This document shows, piece after piece, positions 8,717 to 15,964 of a stretch of 64,000 nucleotides of DNA. The stretch lies in the NCBI GenBank assembly GCA_046484625.1, contig JAWOIO010000109.1, forward strand, positions 16,694 to 80,693, given 5' to 3'. This stretch comes from DASUAO01 sp046484625 (GTDB lineage: Bacteria; Actinomycetota; Acidimicrobiia; IMCC26256; PALSA-555). The position numbers and the translations under genes are program-made. The notes below the pieces were generated by a model. It made no database searches. It was not told the origin of the DNA and worked only from the letters and a program-made list of their open reading frames with translations. How positions within the stretch are numbered: the first letter of the stretch is position 1; every line of letters starts with the position of its first letter.

Positions 8717-9523
8717 CTAGCGCTGGTCGGCCTGGTCGGCCTGGTCGCGGATCCGGGCCGCGTAGACCGCGGCCTGGGTCCGCCGCTCCATCCCGAGCTT
8801 CGTGAGCAGGTTCGAGACGTAGTTCTTCACGGTCTTCTCGGCCAGGTGCACCTTCTCGGCGATCTGACGGTTCGTGAGCCCGTCGGCGATCAGGTCGAGG
8901 ATCTTGCGCTCCTGGCTCGTGAGCCGGGCGAGGCGCTCGTCGGTCTCCGGCCCCGAGCGGAGCCGCTCGAGCACACGGGCGGTGACCGCCGGGTCGAGCA
9001 GCGACTGGCCCAGCGCGACCTGGCGGATGCCGGCCACGAGGTCCTGACCCTTCACCTGCTTGAGCAGGTAGCCGGCGGCACCGGCCATGATCGCCTGGAA
9101 CAGTGCCTCGTCGTCGGCGAACGACGTGAGGATCAGGCACTGGATCTCGGGGTGGTGGGATCGGATGTCGCGGCACACCTCGACGCCGCTGCCGTCGGGG
9201 AGTCGCACGTCGAGCACCGCCACGTCGGGCCGGGTCGGCGGGATCCGCGAGAGCGCCTCCTCGGCCGTCCCGGCCTCGCCGACCACGGTGAGGTCGCCCT
9301 CGGCCTCGAGCAGGTCGCGCAGTCCGCGCCGCACGACCTCGTGGTCGTCGACCAGGAACACCCGCACCGGCTCGCCGGTGCTCGCGGGCTCGTCGGGCGC
9401 GGATCCGGTGGTCGTGGGCTTGGGCGTCTTGGGCTTGGGCGTCTTGGGCTTGGGCGTCTTGGGCTTGGTGGTCGTGGGCTTGGGCGTCTTGGCCTTGGCT
9501 GGCACCGAAGGAGTCTTACCCAC
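8717..9523 (-). CDS. NarL/LuxR-type response regulator, DosR/DevR-like, with Lys-Pro-Thr tail
   Basis: 268 residues if started at the GTG at 9523, or 216 (the usual DevR size) from the GTG at 9367. Receiver domain with acidic pair Asp59-Asp60 (VFLVDDHE) and phosphoacceptor Asp105 in VLDVRLPDGSG; C-terminal HTH LuxR domain with LTSQERKILDLIADGLTNRQI and VKNYVSNLLTKLGM. The tail ahead of the receiver holds four KTPKP units (12-16, 22-36) flanked by TTT. Its lysine-rich, AAG-rich composition in very GC-rich DNA suggests it is really translated. Partner of the adjacent kinase. DNA-binding target may be the motif shared by 7409 and 9541. Confidence 0.85.
   Translation of the reverse strand: MGKTPSVPAKAKTPKPTTTKPKTPKPKTPKPKTPKPTTTGSAPDEPASTGEPVRVFLVDDHEVVRRGLRDLLEAEGDLTVVGEAGTAEEALSRIPPTRPDVAVLDVRLPDGSGVEVCRDIRSHHPEIQCLILTSFADDEALFQAIMAGAAGYLLKQVKGQDLVAGIRQVALGQSLLDPAVTARVLERLRSGPETDERLARLTSQERKILDLIADGLTNRQIAEKVHLAEKTVKNYVSNLLTKLGMERRTQAAVYAARIRDQADQADQR
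9416..9490 (-). repeat. 15-bp tandem repeat coding KTPKP units
   Basis: Fifteen-base units coding K-T-P-K-P, three contiguous and one separated by TTTKP, at the N-terminus of the response regulator. Confidence 0.85.
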
Positions 9524-9540
9524 GGTCGTCCTGCGATCCA

Positions 9541-9561
9541 GGGACCAATGACCTTCGGCCC
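9541..9561. promoter_or_regulatory. Overlapping DosR-box-like sites in divergent promoter
   Basis: GGGACCAATGACC (9541-9553) overlaps TGACCTTCGGCCC (9549-9561), with a third partial form TGGACCCTTGGCGCC just after (9569-9583). The sites lie 18 bases upstream of the regulator start at 9523 and about 74 upstream of the divergent gene at 9635, so either could be controlled; autoregulation is the simplest reading. Confidence 0.45.
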
Positions 9562-9634
9562 GTGACCCTGGACCCTTGGCGCCCGCGACGGATGCGGCGA
9601 CGATCGGCACACGACAACGTCGAGGGGAGCCGCG

Positions 9635-10264
9635 ATGCGGGTGTTGGTGGTGGGCACGATGCCCGGGGTGATGGCCGAGACCGCGGAAGCGCTGGGTGCG
9701 GCCGGGCATGCGGTCGTGCGATGCCACGAGGATGCCCACGCGTTCCCGTGTGCCGGGCTGGAGCCCGGTGGGAGCTGCCCGATCGAGGACGGGCCTGTCG
9801 ACGTCGTGGTGGCAGCCCGTGACCACGCGTGGCCACGGCCGTCCCCGTTCGAGGACGGGGCCGTGTGCGCGCTGCGCCGTCACATCCCGATGGTGGTGAC
9901 GGGTCCGACGACCGCGCTGCACCCCTACGGACCCTTCGGGGCAGTCGAGGTGCCGCCCGATGGTGACCTCGTCGCCACCTGCGAGGAGGTCGTGGCCGCG
10001 CCGCTCGAGGAGCACAGCCAGATCGCCTTCGACAACGCCCGGACCGCCCTCGAGCTCGCGGGTGTGGACACCACGGACCTGCGCGCGACCGTACGCCATC
10101 GCCTGGCCGAGCACGGTGGTGGGTTGGTGGTCGAGTTGCACCTGCCCGCGGTGCTTCCCGAGTCGCCGAGCGGCCTGCGTTCGAACCTGGTCGCGAAGGT
10201 GGTCGGCGCGTTGCGCCTCCACGACCCGTACGCGGCGACGATCGACGCGTCCATCGTCACCTGA
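9635..10264 (+). CDS. Unknown protein divergent from the DosR-like regulator
   Basis: 209 residues; family not recognised. The start MRVLVVGTMPGVMAETAEALGAAG reads like a Rossmann-type beta-alpha-beta unit. Two cysteines (FPCAG and GSCPIEDG) and a third (AVCALRR) sit in the first half, followed by a proline- and glycine-rich middle with a HPYGPFG turn and a C-terminal alpha/beta part. No signal peptide. GAGGGGAG upstream is a plausible ribosome site. Its promoter region is shared with the response regulator and holds the box-like sites, so it is a candidate member of that regulon. Confidence 0.65.
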   Translation: MRVLVVGTMPGVMAETAEALGAAGHAVVRCHEDAHAFPCAGLEPGGSCPIEDGPVDVVVAARDHAWPRPSPFEDGAVCALRRHIPMVVTGPTTALHPYGPFGAVEVPPDGDLVATCEEVVAAPLEEHSQIAFDNARTALELAGVDTTDLRATVRHRLAEHGGGLVVELHLPAVLPESPSGLRSNLVAKVVGALRLHDPYAATIDASIVT

Positions 10265-10328
10265 CCCGAGTACCATCGACCCGATTCCGGGCCCCACCCT
10301 CGGGTCCCGCCACCAGGAGGCGCGCACC

Positions 10329-11609
10329 ATGGCGGTCGATGTCGCAGATCTCAACGCGGAGCAGCTCGTCGAGCGCACGCTCTCGTGGCTGGCCGATGTG
10401 CTCCCCGACGGTTGGATGCAGGCGATCGACGCCGGGGATCTCGACGCGTGGGGGAAGCTGCGCGCCGACCTCGACTACGACACCTGGTGCAAGCAGCTCG
10501 GTGAGGCCGGGTACGCCACGCCGACGTGGCCCGCGGAGTACGGCGCCGGACTGTCGTTGAACCCGGGTCAGGCGAAGCACGTCAACGAGACGCTGAACCG
10601 GTACCGCGTGCCGCGCCCGTTCAACATCATCGGCATCGGGATGGGGGGTCCGACCCTCATCGCGTGGGGCACCGAGGAGCAGAAGCAGCGCCATCTCCTT
10701 CCCCTCGCCACGAACGAGGAGATCTGGTGCCAGCTGTTCTCGGAGCCGGGCGCCGGATCCGACGTGGCGGGGCTCGCCACCCGTGCCGTCCGCGACGGCG
10801 ACGAGTGGGTCATCACCGGGCAGAAGGTCTGGACCACGCTCGCGCACCTGTCGCGGTGGGGGATGCTGCTCGCGCGCACCAACCCCGACGTCCCGAAGCA
10901 CAAGGGCCTCAGCTACTTCGTCCTCGATATGCAGGCACCCGGGGTCGAGGTCCGCCCGCTCGTGCAGATCACGGGCGACGCGGAGTTCAACGAGGTCTTC
11001 ATGGAGGAGGTCCGCATCCCGGACACGATGCGGGTCGGTCCTGAGGGAGAGGGGTGGCGCGTCGCGATCACCACCCTGATGAACGAGCGCATCGCCCTGT
11101 CCGGTGCCGGCTCGCTGTCGGGGGATGCCTCGGGCGGGAGCCCGAGCGAGCGCCTGATCGCGCGGCATGCGCCCACGACCGATCCGCTTGATCGCCAGCG
11201 GCTGGCCCAGCTCTACATCGAGGATCGGTTGATCAAGATCACCAACCAGCGCGCCGCCGCGAAGCGCAAGACGAGCGGCGAGGCGGGCCCGGAGGGCTCG
11301 ATCACCAAGCTGATGCAGGCCGAGTTCAACCAGCGCCTCCAGGACGTGGCCCTCGGCCTCGAGGGCCCGCTGGGCGTCGCGTGGGACGGGAAGCCGCTCG
11401 TCGGTGACCGGGCGATGGGCTTCCTGAGCAGCATCGGCGAGAACGCCCGCGACACGGCACGGTCCTTCTTGCGCGCGCAGGCGAACACGATCGAAGGCGG
11501 GACCTCGAACGTGATGCGCAACATCCTCGGCGAGCGCGTGCTCGGCCTCCCCAAGGAGCCGGACAGCTCTCGCGAGACGCCCTGGAAGGACGTCCCGAGG
11601 TCGGGCTGA
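10329..11609 (+). CDS. Acyl-CoA dehydrogenase
   Basis: 426 residues. FAD-binding ACAD fold: N-terminal helical domain, QLFSEPGAGSDVAGL (the conserved substrate/FAD strand motif), ITGQKVWTT, and the C-terminal TIEGGTSNVMRNILGERVLGLP with the motif contacting FAD. It removes hydrogen from C2-C3 of an acyl-CoA and passes electrons to electron-transfer flavoprotein, which is encoded at 29764. Substrate unknown; actinomycete FadE paralogs often act on steroid or branched chains. A strong AGGAGG (10315-10320), eight bases before the ATG, fixes the start; a longer in-frame extension exists but overlaps the preceding gene. Confidence 0.88.
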   Translation: MAVDVADLNAEQLVERTLSWLADVLPDGWMQAIDAGDLDAWGKLRADLDYDTWCKQLGEAGYATPTWPAEYGAGLSLNPGQAKHVNETLNRYRVPRPFNIIGIGMGGPTLIAWGTEEQKQRHLLPLATNEEIWCQLFSEPGAGSDVAGLATRAVRDGDEWVITGQKVWTTLAHLSRWGMLLARTNPDVPKHKGLSYFVLDMQAPGVEVRPLVQITGDAEFNEVFMEEVRIPDTMRVGPEGEGWRVAITTLMNERIALSGAGSLSGDASGGSPSERLIARHAPTTDPLDRQRLAQLYIEDRLIKITNQRAAAKRKTSGEAGPEGSITKLMQAEFNQRLQDVALGLEGPLGVAWDGKPLVGDRAMGFLSSIGENARDTARSFLRAQANTIEGGTSNVMRNILGERVLGLPKEPDSSRETPWKDVPRSG

Positions 11610-11643
11610 CCGGGCGCGTGCTGTCGGATCGTAGGTCGTCGCG

Positions 11644-12756
11644 ATGCCAACGGATGCGATCGGCCGGCTGAGCCGGCAGCTGCGTCGCTTCCTCCGGAAG
11701 CGGGGGGCGACCGACGCGGAGGTCGACCGGGCCGTCGACGCCGAGAACCTCGCGCTGCTCGTGCTCGATCGCGAGATCATGCCGGGGGCGCGTCGCTACA
11801 CCATGCACGAGCTGGCCCGGCGCGGCGGTACCGACATCGAGACCGCGCGCGCAGTGTGGCGAGCGATCGGGTTCCCGGACATGCCCGATGACCGCCCGGC
11901 GTTCCGCGACACGGACGTCGCGGCGCTTCGAGCGTTCTTGCGGACGTTCGCGAACCCGTGGATCGAGGACTGGTCGCTCGACCGGGCCCTCCGGCAGGCG
12001 CGGGTGCTCGGAGCGTCCCTCGCTCGGTCGGCCGATGCGGTGACCGACGAGATCGCGGCCTCGTTCGAGACGGCGTTCGCGCGTGGCGTGTCCGACCCGC
12101 AGCTGGCCGAGGGGCTCGCAGAGGTCGTGGACTTCGACGGCGTTGCTCGCCTGGTGGCCCACGTGTTCCGGCTCCAGATGCGCGCGTCCCTGTGGCGCCG
12201 GCTGGCCGGTGCGAGCCCGGAGCTCCCGGGGACGGTGACCGGCTCGGTCGGCTTTGTCGACCTGGTCGGCTACACGGCGCTGGTCAACGAGCTCGACGCC
12301 GACGAGGTGGCGGCGCTGGTGAGCCGGTTCGGGGAGCTCACGCACGACCGGGTGGTCGCCGGTGGTGGCCGGGTGGTGAAGACGATTGGCGACGAGGTGA
12401 TGTTCATCGCCGACTCGGTCGAGGCTGCGGCGCACATCGCGGTGGATCTCACGGTGCACTCGCTCCGTGACGACCTCCTCCCCGCGACGCGTGCCGGGAT
12501 CGCGACCGGGACGATGGTGTCGCGCGACGGGGACTACTACGGGCCGGTCGTGAACCTCGCGGCCCGCCTCACCGAGATGGCGCGTCCCGGCACCGTGCTG
12601 GCATCGGCCGAGATCGGTGAGGCGCTCGCCGACGACGAGCACTTCACGATGCGACGTATCGCGGGCCGCAAGGTGCGTGACATCGGGCGGGTCGACGTCT
12701 TCCGCCTGGACCCGGCGCGTCCGCCGCCCGACCGTTCGGTAACGTCGAAGCCATGA
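11644..12756 (+). CDS. Class III adenylate cyclase, Rv1264/Rv2212-like
   Basis: 370 residues. N-terminal all-helical regulatory domain (about 1-195) of the kind that makes mycobacterial Rv1264 pH-sensitive, followed by a catalytic domain with metal-binding GFVDLVGYT, then GGRVVKTIGDEVMF and VVNLAARLTEMARPG. The catalytic order and the metal aspartates look intact. Soluble; works as a dimer making cAMP. The mca start overlaps its stop by four bases. A possible leaderless -10 (TAGGTC, 11632-11637) lies six bases before the ATG but lacks the final T. Confidence 0.85.
   Translation: MPTDAIGRLSRQLRRFLRKRGATDAEVDRAVDAENLALLVLDREIMPGARRYTMHELARRGGTDIETARAVWRAIGFPDMPDDRPAFRDTDVAALRAFLRTFANPWIEDWSLDRALRQARVLGASLARSADAVTDEIAASFETAFARGVSDPQLAEGLAEVVDFDGVARLVAHVFRLQMRASLWRRLAGASPELPGTVTGSVGFVDLVGYTALVNELDADEVAALVSRFGELTHDRVVAGGGRVVKTIGDEVMFIADSVEAAAHIAVDLTVHSLRDDLLPATRAGIATGTMVSRDGDYYGPVVNLAARLTEMARPGTVLASAEIGEALADDEHFTMRRIAGRKVRDIGRVDVFRLDPARPPPDRSVTSKP
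12740..12745 (+). promoter_or_regulatory. -10 element TAACGT for mca (leaderless)
   Basis: TAACGT inside the last codons of the cyclase gene, seven bases before the mca ATG, suggests mca can also be transcribed on its own. Confidence 0.45.
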
Positions 12757-13673
12757 AGTCTGCGATGCCGCTCGATCGAGCGGGGAACCGCCTGTGTGTG
12801 CTCGCGGTGCATGCCCATCCGGACGACGAGGCGTCGAAGGGCAGCGCGACGATCGCGCGCTACCACCAGGAAGGGATCCGCACCGTGCTCGTGTGCTGCA
12901 CGGGCGGGGAGGCGGGCGACATCCTGAACCCGGCCGTCGACACCCCCGAGGTGCGAGCCAACCTGCGCGAGGTCCGGTTGGCCGAGCTCGAAGCCGCAGC
13001 CGAGGTGATCGGCTACGACGAGGTGCACATGCTCGGGTACCACGACTCCGGTATGCCCGACACCGAGCCGAACGCCCGGGCCGACAACTTCGCGAACGCA
13101 CCGCTCGACGAGGCCGTCGGTCGTCTCGTGGCGCTGATCCGGCGCGAACGCCCCCAGGTGATCGTCAGCTACGCCGACGACCACTCCTTCTACCCGCATC
13201 CCGACCACATCCGGGTCCACGAGATCTCGGTCCCGGCGTTCGACGCCGCGGGCGATCCCGAGCGCTATCCGGAGTCGGGTGAGGCATGGCAGCCGGCGAA
13301 GATGTACTACACCGGCTTCTCCCGGCGTCGCGTGCAGGCGCTCCACGACGAGTTCGTGCGACGCGGCGACGAGAGTCCCTACGCGCGGTGGTTCGAGGCT
13401 GGGTTCCCCGACAAGGACGAGCGGTTCACGACGTTCGTCGACGTGGGGGAGTGGCTGCACGCCCGACGTGCCGGGCTGCTCGCCCATCGAACGCAGGTCG
13501 ACCCCGAAGGTCACTGGATGCGGTTGCCCGACGACGCGGTTCGGCGCGTGTTCCCCTGGGACGAGTACGTCCTGGCGCGCTCGACCGTCGACTCCATTCC
13601 CGAGGGCGACGTCGAGGACGATCTCTTCGCCGGGCTACGAGCCAACGCGTCGGTCGATACACTCCCGCGCTGA
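12753..13673 (+). CDS. mca: Mycothiol S-conjugate amidase
   Basis: 306 residues, PIG-L/LmbE deacetylase family. Zinc motif AHPDDE (His22, Asp24, Asp25) and distal HPDH (149-152); the family-typical CTGGEAGDILNP and MYYTGFSR are present. Mca cleaves mycothiol conjugates of toxins and drugs to a mercapturic acid for export and a sugar amine for recycling; its presence implies that the host makes mycothiol. The alternative, the MshB deacetylase, is less likely because of the Mca-type HPDH context and C-terminal ARWFEAGF region. Coupled to the upstream adenylate cyclase by a four-base overlap. Confidence 0.88.
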   Translation: MKSAMPLDRAGNRLCVLAVHAHPDDEASKGSATIARYHQEGIRTVLVCCTGGEAGDILNPAVDTPEVRANLREVRLAELEAAAEVIGYDEVHMLGYHDSGMPDTEPNARADNFANAPLDEAVGRLVALIRRERPQVIVSYADDHSFYPHPDHIRVHEISVPAFDAAGDPERYPESGEAWQPAKMYYTGFSRRRVQALHDEFVRRGDESPYARWFEAGFPDKDERFTTFVDVGEWLHARRAGLLAHRTQVDPEGHWMRLPDDAVRRVFPWDEYVLARSTVDSIPEGDVEDDLFAGLRANASVDTLPR

Positions 13674-13738
13674 TCTGGACGGGACGCCGATCGGCCGCGC
13701 CCCGCGCACGCTCACCCGCTGACGACAGGGAGATCTCG

Positions 13739-14125
13739 ATGGCGAAGTACCTCACCCAGGAATGGCTCGACGAGGGCCGCGAGCTCGCCAAGGACCAACC
13801 GGAACGACCGGGAGCGTCGGCGAAGATGCAGTACGCCCTCTCGGGTGGCCCCGATGGCGAGCTGAAGTACTACTGGGTGCTCGAGGACGGTCGGCTGCTC
13901 GAGAGCCAGCTCGGGGAGATCGCGGAGCCCGACTTCACGATGTCGATGAGCTACGACGACTCGGTACTCATCCAGAAGGGCGAGCTCGACGTCAACGCGG
14001 CGTTCATGCAAGGCCGGGTGAAGGTCGCCGGCAACATGGGCAAGCTCATGCAGCTGATGCCGCTCACGAACTCACCCGAGTACAGGGCCCTCCAGGACAA
14101 GGTCAAGGAGGTCACCGAGTTCTGA
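13739..14125 (+). CDS. SCP2-type sterol/lipid carrier protein
   Basis: 128 residues with the SCP2 fold pattern: a five-strand sheet (LKYYWVLEDGRL, PDFTMSMSYDD) and the late helix motif GELDVNAAFMQGRVKVAGNMGKLMQLMPL, typical of small actinobacterial SCP-2 proteins that hold fatty acyl or sterol ligands. Cytosolic. AGGGAG precedes the ATG at a proper distance. Placed 65 bases after mca on the same strand; fits the lipid-catabolic theme of the acyl-CoA dehydrogenase nearby. Confidence 0.8.
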   Translation: MAKYLTQEWLDEGRELAKDQPERPGASAKMQYALSGGPDGELKYYWVLEDGRLLESQLGEIAEPDFTMSMSYDDSVLIQKGELDVNAAFMQGRVKVAGNMGKLMQLMPLTNSPEYRALQDKVKEVTEF

Positions 14126-14160
14126 TCGACCAGCTCGACGCCGTGTTCAGAGGCGCCGGT

Positions 14161-14973
14161 TCAGAGCTGGAGGCGATGCATCCGGAACGCGCGGCTCGCC
14201 ACGGCGCCGGCCTTCGCGTAGAAGGGGATCGGCGCGACCCACGCGATCTCGGCCTGCGCGTCGCCCCACGTCGTTGCGATGTCCTCGGCGAGCGCGCCGA
14301 GGATCGCGTGGCCGACCCCGTGCTGACGCCGACCCGGGTCGGTCGCCATCGGCCCGATCCAGGCCCGCCGGTTGACCGAGTGCGCACCGAACGCGACCGT
14401 CACGCCCGACGCATCACGTGCGGCAAATGTCGTCCCGCGGCGGATTCCCCGCTCGATCTCGTCCACCCAGTGCGGGAACTCACGATCGGCGAGCTCGACC
14501 GCGCCGTCGCCGGTCTCGCGCTCGACGGTGATGCCCGGCGGAGGCCCGACCCGGAACGAGGTGGGGAGCGACATGTTGAGGCCGTGGTCGTACGCCTCGA
14601 ACCCGAGCTGCTGGAAGAACGCGAGTGCGGCGGTGCTCGTGAGGTCCACGCCGGGCCACACGTAGCGGGGTGCGCAGTTCCCGGTGTGGATCTCGCCGAC
14701 GCCGACTGCTCGGGCGCGGGCTGTGACCTCCTCCACCAGCGTTCGCCCGATGCCATCGCGCCGGCGGGTCGGTGCGACTGCGAGCAGCAGGATCCAGGCC
14801 GTGCTAACCGTCGCGAACTGCCGATGCGTCCAGACGACTGCACCATCGGGGCCACCGAGTGACTCGGCGCCGGGGCCGAAGCACGACTCGCGGAGATCGT
14901 CGACGCTGAGCGCGTCCAGGGGGAGCGCGACTTCGCAGAGTGCGTGGAGCTGTTCGGGGGTGACCTCGCTCAC
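14161..14973 (-). CDS. Double GNAT-fold acetyltransferase
   Basis: 270 residues from the GTG at 14973. Two GNAT-like halves: one with VAPTRRRDGIGRTLVEEV (acetyl-CoA pyrophosphate loop R-x-x-G-I-G) and a second with TDPGRRQHGVGHAILGAL followed by PFYAKAGAVASRAFRMHRL, the classical C-terminal GNAT strand. Tandem GNATs of this sort are common in actinomycetes, with amino, thiol or antibiotic substrates; none can be named. The GTG overlaps the stop of the upstream deacetylase by four bases, so the two are translationally coupled. Confidence 0.75.
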   Translation of the reverse strand: MSEVTPEQLHALCEVALPLDALSVDDLRESCFGPGAESLGGPDGAVVWTHRQFATVSTAWILLLAVAPTRRRDGIGRTLVEEVTARARAVGVGEIHTGNCAPRYVWPGVDLTSTAALAFFQQLGFEAYDHGLNMSLPTSFRVGPPPGITVERETGDGAVELADREFPHWVDEIERGIRRGTTFAARDASGVTVAFGAHSVNRRAWIGPMATDPGRRQHGVGHAILGALAEDIATTWGDAQAEIAWVAPIPFYAKAGAVASRAFRMHRLQL

Positions 14974-15806
14974 CGCGCGGATCGCTGGAGGTCGCGCAGC
15001 TCGCGGTAGCCGATCACCTGGGCACCGGCCCGGTCGAGGAGGTCGCGCAGGGACGGGTCGTGGCAGAGGAACGCATGATCCTCGACGCGGCCGGCCCAGT
15101 CGGGATGCGACGCGCGGAGCTCGTCGGTGTCGATCGCTGGGTGGAAGTAGATCTCGGTCACGCCCGGTCGGAGGTCGAAGAGCGCGCGCTCGGCGTGACG
15201 CCGTCCGCCCACCCCTGAATAGAGGACGAAGTGGTCGGGAAAGACGATGCCCTCGGCACGTGCGAGCTCCCGGTAGGGGAAGCCGACCACGCGTTCCCCG
15301 CCGGCCGGCCCCATCCGCAGTGGGAGGTCGAACTCGACCGCCAGCTCGAGGTAGGCGTCGAAGAAGTCGGCCCGTAGCTGGAGCGTTCCCATGTGGCTGT
15401 CGAGATGGGTCACGTCGAAGCCCCAGAGGATCGCCCGCTCGACCTGGGCGCGCAGCTCGCGTCGGACCTCGTCGAGGTCGGCGTGGTCCCAGGAGTCCTC
15501 GAGGGTACGCGGGAAGCCGCCGTCGCCGTCGAGCAGGCTCGGTGCCTGCGTGATCGGTGCCCACCGGTACGTCTCCCACTCCGAGTTCAGCGTGAGATGC
15601 ACGCCGACGTCGTCGCCGCGGTAGCCCGCAGCGGCGTCGCGTGCCCACGGGCAGGGCACCATCAACGACGCGCTCGACGCGGCTCCGTTGCGCAGCGAGT
15701 CGTAGATGGCGACGTTGGCCGACCGGCTCGAGCCGAGATCGTCGCAGTTGATGATGACCAGCTTCGCGTCGGCCGAGTGGCCCAGTCGCTCGACGACGGC
15801 GGTCAT
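14970..15806 (-). CDS. ChbG/YdjC-type carbohydrate deacetylase
   Basis: 278 residues from the ATG at 15806. Metal-site aspartate pair in INCDDLGSSRSAN, histidine motif GVHLTLNSEWE and distal DSHMG (Asp-x-His), then EIYFHPAIDT: all signatures of the YdjC/ChbG family, which deacetylates chito-oligosaccharides or related N-acetyl sugars. No signal peptide, so it acts on imported sugar. The start is directly overlapped by the stop of a ten-codon upstream reading frame that carries the only good ribosome site, so translation is probably by re-initiation. The downstream acetyltransferase overlaps it by four bases. Confidence 0.82.
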   Translation of the reverse strand: MTAVVERLGHSADAKLVIINCDDLGSSRSANVAIYDSLRNGAASSASLMVPCPWARDAAAGYRGDDVGVHLTLNSEWETYRWAPITQAPSLLDGDGGFPRTLEDSWDHADLDEVRRELRAQVERAILWGFDVTHLDSHMGTLQLRADFFDAYLELAVEFDLPLRMGPAGGERVVGFPYRELARAEGIVFPDHFVLYSGVGGRRHAERALFDLRPGVTEIYFHPAIDTDELRASHPDWAGRVEDHAFLCHDPSLRDLLDRAGAQVIGYRELRDLQRSAR

Positions 15807-15835
15807 CCGTACAGCTTGTTGTCGACGCTGGTCAC
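15803..15835 (-). CDS. Ten-codon upstream reading frame coupled to the YdjC gene
   Basis: GTG at 15835 reads MTSVDNKLYG and stops at TGA (15803-15805), which overlaps the ATG of the deacetylase gene as ATGA. A GAGGAG (15846-15841) stands five bases ahead of the GTG, whereas no ribosome site precedes the deacetylase ATG within the usual distance. Most likely a leader that delivers ribosomes to the gene; no regulatory residue pattern (for example a run of one amino acid) is visible. Reality of translation is inferred from the signals only. Confidence 0.4.
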   Translation of the reverse strand: MTSVDNKLYG

Positions 15836-15861
15836 GGTGGCTCCTCGGAGGTCGCAGATCA

Positions 15862-15906
15862 GTGGGCGGCAGGTGGGTGGGTGGCAGGTCCGTGGGTGGC
15901 AGGTCC
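15862..15906. repeat. 15-bp tandem repeat, three units, in divergent promoter
   Basis: Units at 15862-15876 (imperfect), 15877-15891 and 15892-15906 (both GTGGGTGGCAGGTCC). Lies between the deacetylase leader and the lipoprotein gene. Confidence 0.9.
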
Positions 15907-15952
15907 GCGGATAGTGGTGCTGCGCGACCTCGGCGCGGATGGTACCGCCCTC

Positions 15953-15958
15953 TACGCT
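15953..15958 (+). promoter_or_regulatory. -10 element TACGCT for the lipoprotein gene (leaderless)
   Basis: TACGCT, six bases before the ATG at 15965, decides that start. Confidence 0.5.
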
Positions 15959-15964
15959 GACCCG

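Noticed and set aside
8717..10378. Response regulator frame extended by nearly 300 residues upstream
   Set aside because: The extension is antisense to the 9635 gene and shows no domain; the KTPKP tail from 9523 is the longest part with coding-like composition.
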